This document shows, one piece after another, positions 26,136-35,312 of a stretch of 64,000 nt of DNA. Each line of letters begins with the position of its first letter. Position 1 is the stretch's first letter. A program made the translations under genes and the position numbers. The DNA lies in NCBI GenBank assembly GCA_020832445.1, contig JAFIEO010000029.1, positions 186,001 to 250,000 on the forward strand, read 5' to 3'. The DNA comes from Paracoccaceae bacterium. Its GTDB lineage: Bacteria > Pseudomonadota > Alphaproteobacteria > Rhodobacterales > Rhodobacteraceae. Under the pieces are notes generated by a model that saw nothing but the letters and a program-made list of their open reading frames with translations, was not told the DNA's origin and ran no database searches.

Positions 26136-27080
26136 TTGCGCGCGCTTCCCGTCGCACTGATCGGGCTTGTCCTTCTTTCGGGGGCAAGCCTGTTGGTGGG
26201 GGCTACCAATCTTTGGAATACCCCGCTTGATACCGGCATGGTTCTGGCCATCAGCCGTGTGCCGCGCACACTGGCGGCCCTGTTGGCGGGTGCGGGGCTG
26301 GCGCTGGCGGGTGTGGTGGTGCAGCAAAGCGTTCAGAACAGGCTGGTTGACCCCGGCCTGATCGGCACGCCTGAAGCTGCGATGCTGGGGCTTTTGGCCA
26401 TCACCCTGATTGCCCCCGGTGCGGCACTTATGGTCAAGATGTCGGTGGCATCCCTGACGGCACTGGCGGGAACGGCGGTATTTTTCATGCTCGCGCGGCT
26501 GGTCCCGCGCCGTGACCCGATGCTGTTGCCACTGGTCGGCCTGATCTATGGCGGCATTCTGGGTGCGGTGGTCTTGTGGCTGGCCTGGGCAACAGATCTG
26601 GTGCAGTTTATCAGCATCTGGCGCACGGGCGAATTTTCAGGCGTCCTGCGCGGGCGCTATGAACTGCTGTGGATCATTGCAGGGCTGGCCCTTATTCTAT
26701 TCGTGCTGGCCGACCGGATAACCCTGCTGGGTCTGGGCGAGGATTACGCCCGCGCCTTGGGCCTGAACTATCTGCAAACTGTGTTGTTGGGACTGGGCTG
26801 TGTAGCGGTGACATTCTCGGTGGTGGTGGTCACAGTCGGCGCCATGCCCTTTGTGGGCCTTGTGGTTCCCAATATCGTATCGCGCTGGCGTGGCGACAAC
26901 CTGCGCCAGAACCTGCCTTGGGTGGCACTGCTGGGGGCGGTTTTTGTGCTGGGCGCAGACCTGCTGGGCCGCGTTGTGCGCTGGCCATACGAAATTCCGG
27001 CAGCGACCGTTTTCGCGGTATTTGGCGCGGCGCTGTTTTTGTGGTTGCTCAACAGCAGAAAGGCCCGCCATCATGGCTGA
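26136..27080 (+). CDS. FecCD-family siderophore permease
   Basis: A 314-residue membrane subunit with about 9-10 helices. Family blocks are AISRVPRTLAALLAGAGLAL near residue 45, GTPEAAMLGLLAI, and GLVVPNIVSRWRGDNLRQNL near 250 (the ATPase-contact loop). No ATG is suitably placed: the frame is closed upstream at 26100-26102 and TTG 26136 is the best start, four bases after the binding-protein stop, implying coupled translation. It overlaps the next permease by 8 bp. Confidence 0.88.
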   Translation: MRALPVALIGLVLLSGASLLVGATNLWNTPLDTGMVLAISRVPRTLAALLAGAGLALAGVVVQQSVQNRLVDPGLIGTPEAAMLGLLAITLIAPGAALMVKMSVASLTALAGTAVFFMLARLVPRRDPMLLPLVGLIYGGILGAVVLWLAWATDLVQFISIWRTGEFSGVLRGRYELLWIIAGLALILFVLADRITLLGLGEDYARALGLNYLQTVLLGLGCVAVTFSVVVVTVGAMPFVGLVVPNIVSRWRGDNLRQNLPWVALLGAVFVLGADLLGRVVRWPYEIPAATVFAVFGAALFLWLLNSRKARHHG

Positions 27081-28017
27081 ACGCCGCCTGATTGCATTGG
27101 CGCTGGCGCTTCTTGGCCTGTGCGCGCTGTTTCTGCTTTGGAACCTGCGCGTGCCTATGGGCTTCATTCTTGGCCTGCGCGCCGAGAAGCTGGCTGCACT
27201 GGTGATGGTGGGGGCGGCCACCGGCGCGGCCACTGTCATTTTCCAGACCATCGCCACCAACCGTTTGCTGACACCGGGCATTGTGGGGTTTGATGCGCTG
27301 TTCATCTTCACCCAGACAATGCTGGTGCTGACTCTGGGCGGGGCGGGCTATGCGGCACTGGCTGACACGGCAAAATTTGTCGTTGAATCCGCGTTGCTGA
27401 TGGGCGCTGCCATGGCGTTGTTTGGCATTTTGTTCCGCAAGGGCGCGGACGATATCATTCGCATGATTTTGACAGGTGTTATTCTGGGGGTGCTGCTGCG
27501 GGGATTGGCAGGCTTTGCACAGCGCCTGCTGGACCCGTCGGAATTTGCCGTGGTCCAGCAAGCCAGCATTGCCAGCTTCAATGCGGTCAATCCTGATCTG
27601 CTGGGCATTGCGGCGGTTGTACTGGCCTGCGGGCTGGGGGTGGCGCTATGGCTGGCACCACGTCTGGATGTGGCGGCACTGGGGCGGGTGCAGGCGCGGG
27701 TGCTGGGGCTGAACCATGACCGGCTGGTGTTTGTGGCGCTTGGTAGCGTCGCCGCGCTGGTTGCCGTGTCAACAGCGCTTGTGGGGCCAATCACCTTTCT
27801 GGGGTTGCTGGCGGCCAGCTTTGCCCATGCGCTGCTGCGCGATCACCGCCATATCGTGCTGATTCCGGCGGCAGCACTTATGGGCGCGGCCATCCTTGTT
27901 GCGGGACAGGCCCTGTTTGAACGGCTGCTGGGGCTGCAATCCGCGCTTGCTGTCATCGTCGAATTCGCAGGCGGCCTGTTGTTTCTGGCCCTTGTTCTAA
28001 GAAGGCGTGCAAGATGA
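27073..28017 (+). CDS. FecCD-family siderophore permease (second subunit)
   Basis: A 314-residue permease paired with the preceding gene to form the heterodimeric channel. Visible blocks: LRVPMGFILGLRAEKLAALV near residue 25, TPGIVGFDALFIFTQTM, and LVGPITFLGLLAASFAHALL near 245. About nine hydrophobic helices. The ATG at 27073 overlaps the previous stop (ATGGCTGA) and the C-terminus overlaps the ATPase start by ATGA. A longer frame upstream is only the shadow of the first permease. Confidence 0.88.
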   Translation: MAERRLIALALALLGLCALFLLWNLRVPMGFILGLRAEKLAALVMVGAATGAATVIFQTIATNRLLTPGIVGFDALFIFTQTMLVLTLGGAGYAALADTAKFVVESALLMGAAMALFGILFRKGADDIIRMILTGVILGVLLRGLAGFAQRLLDPSEFAVVQQASIASFNAVNPDLLGIAAVVLACGLGVALWLAPRLDVAALGRVQARVLGLNHDRLVFVALGSVAALVAVSTALVGPITFLGLLAASFAHALLRDHRHIVLIPAAALMGAAILVAGQALFERLLGLQSALAVIVEFAGGLLFLALVLRRRAR

Positions 28018-28775
28018 TCGAGATTACGAACCTGTCCCTGTCGCGCGATGGTGTGAAAATCTTGCATGATGTGTCGCTGCGCCTGCCTCAAGGGCGGCTT
28101 GCGGCCATTATCGGCCCGAATGGCGCGGGCAAGTCAACGCTGCTGCATTGCATGGCGGGGCTGTTGGTGCCCGATCATGGGCAGGTATATGTCAACGGTC
28201 AGGATATTCACGCACTGCGCGAACAAAGCCGCGCACTGATCCTGTCGCTTCTGACCCAATCACAAGGCGCGGTCCCGCGCCTGAGCGTGCGCGATCTGGT
28301 GGCCTTCGGGCGCTGGCCCCATCATCGGGGCAGGCCCGGCCCCGCAGACCACGCCGTTATCGCCGAGGCGATGACGCGCTTCGATCTGGACGCGCTGGCA
28401 CAGCGCAGCGTGGACTCACTCTCAGGCGGGCAGCGCCAGCGCGCCTTTGTCGCGATGGCCTATGCCCAATCCACACCATGGATGTTTCTGGATGAACCGC
28501 TGGCCGCACTGGACCCGAAATATGTCCGCGATATCATGGACAGGCTGCACAATATGACCGGCCCCGACAGTGGGCAACGCAGCATTGCGCTGGTTCTTCA
28601 TGATCTGTCGGTCGCTGCGCGCTATGCTGATTTCTGCATTGCCATGAAGGACGGCCGGATTGTCGCCGCAGGGCCATGGCGCGAGATTGTGACCTCTGAA
28701 CTGCTGTCGGACCTGTATGATACCCCGCTGCGACTGGCAGAACTTGACGGCGCACCGGTTGTGGTTGGATTGTAG
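28014..28775 (+). CDS. Siderophore ABC transporter ATPase
   Basis: A 253-residue ATPase of the FepC/FecE class that powers the two FecCD permeases. Walker A GPNGAGKST is at residues 33-41, the Q-loop near SLLTQSQGAVPRLSV, signature LSGGQRQRAFVAMAYAQ near 138, Walker B WMFLDEPLAALDP near 158, and switch His in ALVLHDLSVAARYAD. It is the last gene of the operon; the next gene starts 75 bp later and is unrelated. Confidence 0.92.
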   Translation: MIEITNLSLSRDGVKILHDVSLRLPQGRLAAIIGPNGAGKSTLLHCMAGLLVPDHGQVYVNGQDIHALREQSRALILSLLTQSQGAVPRLSVRDLVAFGRWPHHRGRPGPADHAVIAEAMTRFDLDALAQRSVDSLSGGQRQRAFVAMAYAQSTPWMFLDEPLAALDPKYVRDIMDRLHNMTGPDSGQRSIALVLHDLSVAARYADFCIAMKDGRIVAAGPWREIVTSELLSDLYDTPLRLAELDGAPVVVGL

Positions 28776-28850
28776 CGCGTTCCTGTCGGTAGTGCGTGGA
28801 AACCGCCCGCCCCGATTGCCCCCGACGCGCCGCAACGATAGGCTGGCTGT

Positions 28851-30047
28851 ATGACACGCCCCCTTCTGGACAATCGCACCGCACGCAGGCTGTTTCTGGA
28901 CACGCACCAATTGTTGCGCCCGCAATCTGGCACTGGCAAAGGCCAGGATCTGGGCCGGCTGCTGCACAGGCTTGGCTTTGTGCAAATCGACAGTGTGAAC
29001 ACGCTGGCGCGGGCGCATGATCTGATCTTATGGTCCAGGCAGGGCCAGTTCCGGCCCCCTGCCCTGATGCAGATGGTCGCGCGCCACCGGACGGCATTTG
29101 AGCATTGGACCCACGACGCGGCCATTATCCCGATGCAGTTTTATCCGATGTGGCGTCTGAAATTCGCGCGGGACGAAGCGCGGATGCGCGCACGCTGGCC
29201 GCAATGGCGCCGCGAAGGATGGGATGCCCAAATTGATACCGTCCTGCAACATGTGGCGGATAACGGCCCCACGTCATCGCGCGATGTCGGTTCGGACGAA
29301 CACAGGGGGTCTTCGGGTTGGTGGGACTGGCACCCTTCCAAAACCGCGCTGGAATTTTTGTGGCGCTCCGGCAGGCTTGCGGTCTGTCATCGTCAGGGGT
29401 TTCGCAAATTTTACGACCTGACCGACCGCGTAATCCCGGCCCCCAGCCTGCACGACCGGCGCGACGATGCCGAAATTATTGACTGGGCCATGTCGCAGGC
29501 GCTGGACAGGCTCGGGTTCGGGACAAGTGGCGAATTGGCGGCCTTTTTCGAGATTGTGACGCGGCAGGAAGCGAAAGCATGGTGCGACGCCGCGCGCGCA
29601 TCAGGCCGCATCCTTGAGGCAGATATTGCCATGGCCGATGGCACGCTGCGGCGCAGTTTCACAACCGAAGCCACGCTTGATCATGCCGCGTCACTGCCAG
29701 CACCATCGAGGCGTGTGCGCCTTTTGTCACCGTTCGATCCCGCACTGCGCGACCGCGCACGCGCGGAGCGCCTTTTCGGGTTTCACTACCGTATCGAGAT
29801 TTTTGTTCCCGAAGCAAAGCGGCAATACGGATACTACGTTTTCCCGATCCTACAGGGCGATCGCGTGATTGGTCGTCTGGATGTCAAACGGTGCGGGAAA
29901 GCCTTGCATGTCCGCAAGTTCTGGCCGGAATCCGGTGTCGGCACAGGCAAGGCGCGCATAAATGGTATTCTATCAGAGCTAAACAGACTCAAACATTTGT
30001 CCGGCGCAGATATATTCGAATTCGCAACCGATTGGCAGCAGGTGTGA
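28851..30047 (+). CDS. YcaQ/AlkX-like winged-helix DNA glycosylase
   Basis: A 398-residue protein of the HTH_42 (DUF1006) family. E. coli YcaQ unhooks DNA interstrand crosslinks such as those from nitrogen mustards. The catalytic QxD motif is visible as FVQIDSVN near residue 43, preceded by LGRLLHRLGF. Conserved parts include HDLILWSRQG, AFEHWTHDAAIIP and the C-terminal FHYRIEIFVPEAKRQYGYY. Monocistronic, with no regulatory element recognised. Activity on crosslinks is inferred from family knowledge. Confidence 0.82.
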   Translation: MTRPLLDNRTARRLFLDTHQLLRPQSGTGKGQDLGRLLHRLGFVQIDSVNTLARAHDLILWSRQGQFRPPALMQMVARHRTAFEHWTHDAAIIPMQFYPMWRLKFARDEARMRARWPQWRREGWDAQIDTVLQHVADNGPTSSRDVGSDEHRGSSGWWDWHPSKTALEFLWRSGRLAVCHRQGFRKFYDLTDRVIPAPSLHDRRDDAEIIDWAMSQALDRLGFGTSGELAAFFEIVTRQEAKAWCDAARASGRILEADIAMADGTLRRSFTTEATLDHAASLPAPSRRVRLLSPFDPALRDRARAERLFGFHYRIEIFVPEAKRQYGYYVFPILQGDRVIGRLDVKRCGKALHVRKFWPESGVGTGKARINGILSELNRLKHLSGADIFEFATDWQQV

Positions 30048-30151
30048 TATCGTTGCCAAGGACGGCGTTCCGGCGATAACAAGCGCAAGACGGAAGCACG
30101 CTGCCTCAGGGGGAACGTGCCATATCATTCCACAGGGCCGGAACAGGTAGC

Positions 30152-31639
30152 ATGATCAACCCGCGCAAATATTTGGTCATGGGGGCTGTTGCCGTTCTTC
30201 TGATCATGGCATCGCTTTTCATGCTGGAGCGTGAACGCGCGGGGCTGACGATTTCGTCATTCGATATCGGCACGACACCGGTGACACTATATCAACGGCC
30301 CGGCCAGACGGGTCCGGTGGTGGTTGTGGCCCATGGGTTTGCCGGTTCACGCCAGATCATGCAGGCCTATTCATTGCCACTGGCGCAAGCAGGCTACCGG
30401 GTGTTTGCGTTTGATTTCGAAGGGCATGGCCGAAACCCTGTGCCAATGTCGGGCGATGTTGCGTCATTGGATGGAACGACAGCGCTGCTGGTCGCCGAAA
30501 CACGCCGCATAATCGCCGCCGCACGTGCCCTGCCCCAATCCGGGCCGGTTGCCCTGCTTGGCCATTCGATGGCCACGGATATTCTTGTGCGTGCCAGCAT
30601 CGCTGAAATGGCTGACGACACGCCAATCGATGCCGTGGTCGCAATTTCGATGTTCTCGCAGGCTGTGACTGCAGATACCCCGTCGCGCCTGCTGGTAATC
30701 TCGGGGCAATGGGAACGCTTTTTGCGACAAGCGGGCCTTGATGCGGTGCAACTGGTCGATCCGGACGCGGGCGAAGGGGATGTGGCCGTGGCTGGCACTG
30801 TCACGCGGCGGGCGGTCGTTGCGCCAGCGGTTGAACATGTGGGGGTTCTGTTCAGCCCCACTGCGGTGAATGACGCTGCCGCATGGCTGGATGCGACCTT
30901 CGCGCATCAGGGCGCGGTTGATGCCGGATACCGCGGATGGTGGCTTCTTGCACTGCTGGCGGGCATAGTTCTGGCCTTCTGTCCACTGGCGTCATTGCTG
31001 CCCGCATGCCCCGCCCCGCCACAGATTTCGACACGCCGGTTTCTGGTTGCAGCGATTGTTCCTGCTGCCGTTGTTCCTGTCGTGATCACACCGCTTTACC
31101 AGAACTTTCTGCCGGTTCTGGTGGCGGATTATCTTATGCTGCATCTGGCATTGTTTGGCATCCTGCAACTGGCACTGCTGGGAAAACTGTCCGGCATACG
31201 GTGGCAACTGCCTGTCCTGCCTGTTGCGGCAGTGGTTATCTGGGGGGTGTTGGTCTTTGGCCTTGCGCTGGACAGATATGCCGCAAGCTTCTGGCCCACA
31301 CCCCAGCGCCTGCCGATCATCGCGGCGCTTTGCCTTGGCACCGTCCCCTTCATGATCGCAGACAGCTACATCACCCAAGCCGGACAGGGTAGGTTGTGGC
31401 GCAGGTTTACGGCGCGTATCGTGTTGTTTGTATCCTTGGGCATTGCCGCCACGCTTGACCCCGACAATCTGACCTTTGTTTTGATTGTACTGCCGGTATT
31501 TGTGCTGTTTTTTCTGGTTCATGGCCTTATGGGGCGGTGGATCGGGCGGCAATCGGGGGCCGTCGCTGCGGGATTGGGGCTTGGGCTTTGCCTTGCCTGG
31601 GCACTTGGGGTCAGCTTCCCTCTATTCGCCAATTCCTGA
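30152..31639 (+). CDS. Alpha/beta hydrolase fused to a multi-helix membrane domain
   Basis: 495 residues. An N-terminal membrane anchor (7-25) leads to an alpha/beta hydrolase core: oxyanion HGFAGSRQIM (61-70), nucleophile elbow GHSMA with S139 (137-141), and a C-terminal His candidate H229 in VEHVGVLF. After residue 260 come seven or eight hydrophobic helices (WWLLALLAGIVLAFCPLASL, and onward to the end), which is not normal for soluble hydrolases. The hydrolase domain follows the anchor helix and is probably extracytoplasmic, acting on a lipid or ester. No partner genes. I do not know a characterised protein with this layout; the fold call is firm, function unknown. Confidence 0.75.
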   Translation: MINPRKYLVMGAVAVLLIMASLFMLERERAGLTISSFDIGTTPVTLYQRPGQTGPVVVVAHGFAGSRQIMQAYSLPLAQAGYRVFAFDFEGHGRNPVPMSGDVASLDGTTALLVAETRRIIAAARALPQSGPVALLGHSMATDILVRASIAEMADDTPIDAVVAISMFSQAVTADTPSRLLVISGQWERFLRQAGLDAVQLVDPDAGEGDVAVAGTVTRRAVVAPAVEHVGVLFSPTAVNDAAAWLDATFAHQGAVDAGYRGWWLLALLAGIVLAFCPLASLLPACPAPPQISTRRFLVAAIVPAAVVPVVITPLYQNFLPVLVADYLMLHLALFGILQLALLGKLSGIRWQLPVLPVAAVVIWGVLVFGLALDRYAASFWPTPQRLPIIAALCLGTVPFMIADSYITQAGQGRLWRRFTARIVLFVSLGIAATLDPDNLTFVLIVLPVFVLFFLVHGLMGRWIGRQSGAVAAGLGLGLCLAWALGVSFPLFANS

Positions 31640-31691
31640 CTGATGCTGTGCCAGCTTCATCGCGGCACGGGGCATAATGATGGCCCGCAGC

Positions 31692-31709
31692 GCCCGCGAC
31701 AACGCGGGC
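31692..31709. terminator. Short GC hairpin between hydrolase and fad operon
   Basis: GCCCGCG-ACAA-CGCGGGC, a seven-bp perfect stem with tetraloop, 52 bp after the hydrolase stop and before the fadE start. No T tract. May terminate or lie in the fad leader. Confidence 0.4.
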
Positions 31710-31761
31710 CGCATTCGGGAACAAATTCCAAGCTTGCGCGTTGGCAGGGTTGGAGGGAGCC

Positions 31762-34017
31762 ATGTCGTCATTCCGCAAGAACCGCATCACGAAACCGATT
31801 TTCAACTGGGCCAAAGGGGCTATGCCCGGCTTGTCGCAGACCGAACGAGAGGCCCTTGAAGCAGGCGAAGTCTGGTGGGACGCCGAATTGATGTCCGGCA
31901 ATCCCGACTGGACCAAATTGCTGGACGTGCCCGCCCCCGCACTTGGCCCCGAAGAACAGGCCTTTATGGATGGCCCCTGTCTGAACTTGTGCCAGATGCT
32001 GGATGACTGGACGATCAACCGCACAGATGGTGACCTTAGTCCCGCAGTCTGGGAGTATATGCGCACACAGCGGTTTTTCGGCATGATTATCCCGCGCGAT
32101 TATGGGGGCTTGGGGTTTTCCGCCTTTGCCCATTCCGAAGTTGTCCGCCGCTTGTCGATGGTGTCCATTCCTGCCGCTGTGACGGTCATGGTGCCCAACT
32201 CCCTTGGGCCGGGGGAATTGTTGCATCTGTTCGGAACTGATGGACAAAAAGACTACTGGCTGCCACGCCTTGCGGATGGCCGCGAATTGCCTGCCTTCGG
32301 GCTGACCAGTGACGAGGCCGGATCAGATGCATCTGCGATGCTTGATCACGGTGTTGTCTGTCGCGGGGAATGGCAGGGGCAGGACGTTCTGGGCATCCGG
32401 CTGAACTGGTCCAAGCGCTATATCACGCTTGCGCCTGTCTGCACGCTGCTTGGGCTGGCGTTCAAGCTACAAGACCCCGATGGCCTGCTGGGCGATAATC
32501 CCGAACCGGGCATTACCTGCGCGCTGGTCCCGACCAATCTGCCGGGGGTGGACACCGGGCGCAGGCATATTCCGGCAGGCACCATGTTCCAGAATGGCCC
32601 CACAACCGGCAATGATGTGTTCATTCCAGTGGACAACATTATCGGCGGCGCGGATCAGGCAGGCAAAGGCTGGATGATGCTGATGAGTGCGCTTGCCGCA
32701 GGGCGTGGCGTTTCGCTGCCATCGCTGGCCTGTGCGGGAACGACACTTGCCGCGCATTCCAGCGGGGCCTATGCGCGGATACGCGAGCAGTTCAACCTGC
32801 CCATTGCGAAATTCGGCGGCATTCAGGAACCACTGGCACGGCTGGCCGCGAACGCCTATGCCGTCAATGCAGCGCGCAACCTGACCTGCGCGGGCCTTGA
32901 TGAAGGGCGCGCGCTGTCGGTGATTTCGGCGCTGATGAAATACACCGCCACCGACCGGATGCGCGCGGCCATCAACGATGCGATGGACATCCATGCTGGC
33001 AAGGCCGTGATCGACGGGCCGATGAATTACCTGTCGGCCAATTACCGCGCCGTGCCCGTAGGCATTACGGTCGAAGGGGCCAATATCGTCACGCGGTCGC
33101 TTATGGTCTTTGGTCAGGGGGCAATCCGTGCGCACCCGCATCTTCTGGATGAAATTCTGGCGCTGGAAGATGGGCAGCAAGATGCAGGGCTGGCCGCGTT
33201 TGACACGCATTTCTGGCGTCATGTCCGCCATTCCATCCGCACCATGGCGCGCAGCTTTGGTCGCGCGGTGACCGGCGCACGTTTCGCACCCGCCCCGCAT
33301 GGTGCGCGCGATGCGCCGCTGTTTCGCGAACTGGCGCGCTGGTCGGCGGCGTATGCATTCACCGCAGACATGGCGTTTCTGACCATTGGCGGCGGGTTGA
33401 AGCGTATGGAAATGCTGTCAGGACGGATGGCAGATATCCTGAGCGAGTTATACATCACCTCTGCCGTGCTGAAACGCTGGCAGGATGAAGGCAGGCACGC
33501 GGATGATTTCGATCTGGTTGCCTATATCGCGCAAAGCTCTTTTGCGCGCATAAGTGCCTTGCTGGATGAAACCATCGCCAATTTTCCATCCCGCGGGGCG
33601 GCATTTTTGCTGCGGGCGATCACCCTGCCCCGCGCTGTCGCGCGGCGCCCGTCCGATGCGCTGACGGCACGCTGCGCCGCACTTATCAGCGAACCCGGAC
33701 CCGCGCGCGACCGCTTATGCGCAGATGTCACCGGACCGGGGCACAGCGCGGGGATCATTGCCCTGAATGACGCATTCGACAAAACGATTGCCGCCGACCC
33801 GTTGCGCAGACGCTTGCGCGAATTAGGGATGACTGCGGCGCAGGCGCTTGAGGCGGGTTTGCTGACACAGGCAGAAAAGGCCCAGCTTGATGCGCTTGCA
33901 CAGGCCGTGGCCAAGGTCATCGCTGTGGATGATTTCACGCCTGCGGAATTTGCCGCATTACTGCCCACACCCGACAACGCCGCGCGCACCCCCCAACAAC
34001 CGGAGGCCGCCGAATGA
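31762..34017 (+). CDS. fadE: Acyl-CoA dehydrogenase, FadE type
   Basis: First step of fatty-acid beta-oxidation: FAD-dependent alpha,beta-dehydrogenation of acyl-CoA. At 751 residues it belongs to the large FadE class with a C-terminal DUF1974 domain rather than the 380-residue soluble type. N-terminal helix domain, then IPRDYGGLGFSAFAHSEVVR, substrate-loop LTSDEAGSDASAM near residue 185, and MLMSALAAGRGVSLPSLA near 310. The DUF1974 part starts near 490. The ATG at 31762 is preceded by GGAGGGA. It heads a four-gene operon and overlaps the thiolase gene by 4 bp. Confidence 0.92.
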   Translation: MSSFRKNRITKPIFNWAKGAMPGLSQTEREALEAGEVWWDAELMSGNPDWTKLLDVPAPALGPEEQAFMDGPCLNLCQMLDDWTINRTDGDLSPAVWEYMRTQRFFGMIIPRDYGGLGFSAFAHSEVVRRLSMVSIPAAVTVMVPNSLGPGELLHLFGTDGQKDYWLPRLADGRELPAFGLTSDEAGSDASAMLDHGVVCRGEWQGQDVLGIRLNWSKRYITLAPVCTLLGLAFKLQDPDGLLGDNPEPGITCALVPTNLPGVDTGRRHIPAGTMFQNGPTTGNDVFIPVDNIIGGADQAGKGWMMLMSALAAGRGVSLPSLACAGTTLAAHSSGAYARIREQFNLPIAKFGGIQEPLARLAANAYAVNAARNLTCAGLDEGRALSVISALMKYTATDRMRAAINDAMDIHAGKAVIDGPMNYLSANYRAVPVGITVEGANIVTRSLMVFGQGAIRAHPHLLDEILALEDGQQDAGLAAFDTHFWRHVRHSIRTMARSFGRAVTGARFAPAPHGARDAPLFRELARWSAAYAFTADMAFLTIGGGLKRMEMLSGRMADILSELYITSAVLKRWQDEGRHADDFDLVAYIAQSSFARISALLDETIANFPSRGAAFLLRAITLPRAVARRPSDALTARCAALISEPGPARDRLCADVTGPGHSAGIIALNDAFDKTIAADPLRRRLRELGMTAAQALEAGLLTQAEKAQLDALAQAVAKVIAVDDFTPAEFAALLPTPDNAARTPQQPEAAE

Positions 34018-35312
34018 ACACACGCACCCCGCAAGACGTTTTTCTGGTCGATGGCGCGCGCACGCCCTTTCTGAAGGTGCGCGGCAAACGCGGGCCATTC
34101 ACCCCTGTCGATCTGGCCGTGCAATGTGGCCGCCCCCTTCTGGCACGCCAGAATTTTGCGCCTGATGCGTTTGACATGGTTATCCTTGGCTGTGTGAATG
34201 TCATCGCCGATGAAATGAACCCCGCCCGTGTTGCTGCCCTTCGGCTGGGCATGGGGGATGCAATGGTGGCGTTTACCGTGCAGATCAATTGCGGGTCGGG
34301 GATGCAGTCCATCGACACGGCCTTTCGCGCCATTCGCGAAGGGTCCAGCGATCTGATCCTTGCAGGCGGGGCAGAGGCACTAAGCCATGCACCCCTTGTG
34401 CTGCGCGATGATGCAGTCGACTGGCTGGCCGGAATGCAGACCGCATCCGGCCCGTTGGCCACTGCGCAAAATGCCTTGCAGGTCCGGCCAAAGCATCTGA
34501 AGCCTGTTGTGGGGCTGGAACGCGGGCTGACGGACCCGTTGACGGGCCTGAGCATGGGCCAGACTGCCGAAGTGCTGGCCCATCATTTCGGCATTACCCG
34601 CACCATGGCCGACACCTACGCGGCCGAAAGCCACAAGCGCCTTGCTGCGGCGCAACAGGACGGCACCCTTGGCGATGAAGTTCTGCCCGCGTTTGACCGT
34701 GATGGGAACGTATACCGCCATGATGACGGCGTGCGCGCCGGCAGCAGTGTGGACAAGCTGCGCAAACTGAAACCGGTTTTCGAAAAACCCTACGGGCAGG
34801 TAACAGCGGGCAATGCATCACAGGTGACCGATGGCGCATCATGGTGCATTCTGGCATCGGCGGATGCCGTCAAGCGGCACAATCTGACCCCGATTGCCCG
34901 TCTGGTCGACAGCGAATGGACAGCCCTTGACCCGTCTGTGATGGGGTTGGGACCGGTCATGTCGGCCACGCCGCTGTTGTCGCGCCATGGATATGGCAGT
35001 GATGATGTCGATTTATGGGAAATCAACGAAGCGTTTGCCGCGCAGGTGCTGGCCTGTCTGGCGGCATGGCAAGACCCCCGCTTTTGCCGCGATGTCCTTG
35101 GGCTGGATGACAGCTTTGGCGTGATTGCGCGTGACAAGCTGAACATCCATGGCGGTGCCATCGCGCTGGGGCATCCGGTCGGGACCAGTGGCAACCGGAT
35201 CGTGCTGCATCTGGCAAACGCACTGAAAGCGAATGGAAAAAGGCGCGGTGTTGCCACCGAATGCATCGGCGGCGGACAAGGCGGCGCGATGATCGTGGAG
35301 GTGGCGGAATGA
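34014..35312 (+). CDS. fadA: Acetyl-CoA acyltransferase (3-ketoacyl-CoA thiolase)
   Basis: Last step of beta-oxidation, cleaving 3-ketoacyl-CoA with CoA. 432 residues, longer than FadA (387) and closer to FadI. Nucleophile C93 (QINCGSGMQS), catalytic His in NIHGGAIALGHPVGTSG, and second Cys C417 (ECIGGGQGGAM). The subfamily (FadA versus FadI) is not settled, so the symbol is approximate. It overlaps fadE and the next gene by four bases each, so the operon is tightly coupled and its products probably assemble in stoichiometric amounts. Confidence 0.92.
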   Translation: MNTRTPQDVFLVDGARTPFLKVRGKRGPFTPVDLAVQCGRPLLARQNFAPDAFDMVILGCVNVIADEMNPARVAALRLGMGDAMVAFTVQINCGSGMQSIDTAFRAIREGSSDLILAGGAEALSHAPLVLRDDAVDWLAGMQTASGPLATAQNALQVRPKHLKPVVGLERGLTDPLTGLSMGQTAEVLAHHFGITRTMADTYAAESHKRLAAAQQDGTLGDEVLPAFDRDGNVYRHDDGVRAGSSVDKLRKLKPVFEKPYGQVTAGNASQVTDGASWCILASADAVKRHNLTPIARLVDSEWTALDPSVMGLGPVMSATPLLSRHGYGSDDVDLWEINEAFAAQVLACLAAWQDPRFCRDVLGLDDSFGVIARDKLNIHGGAIALGHPVGTSGNRIVLHLANALKANGKRRGVATECIGGGQGGAMIVEVAE

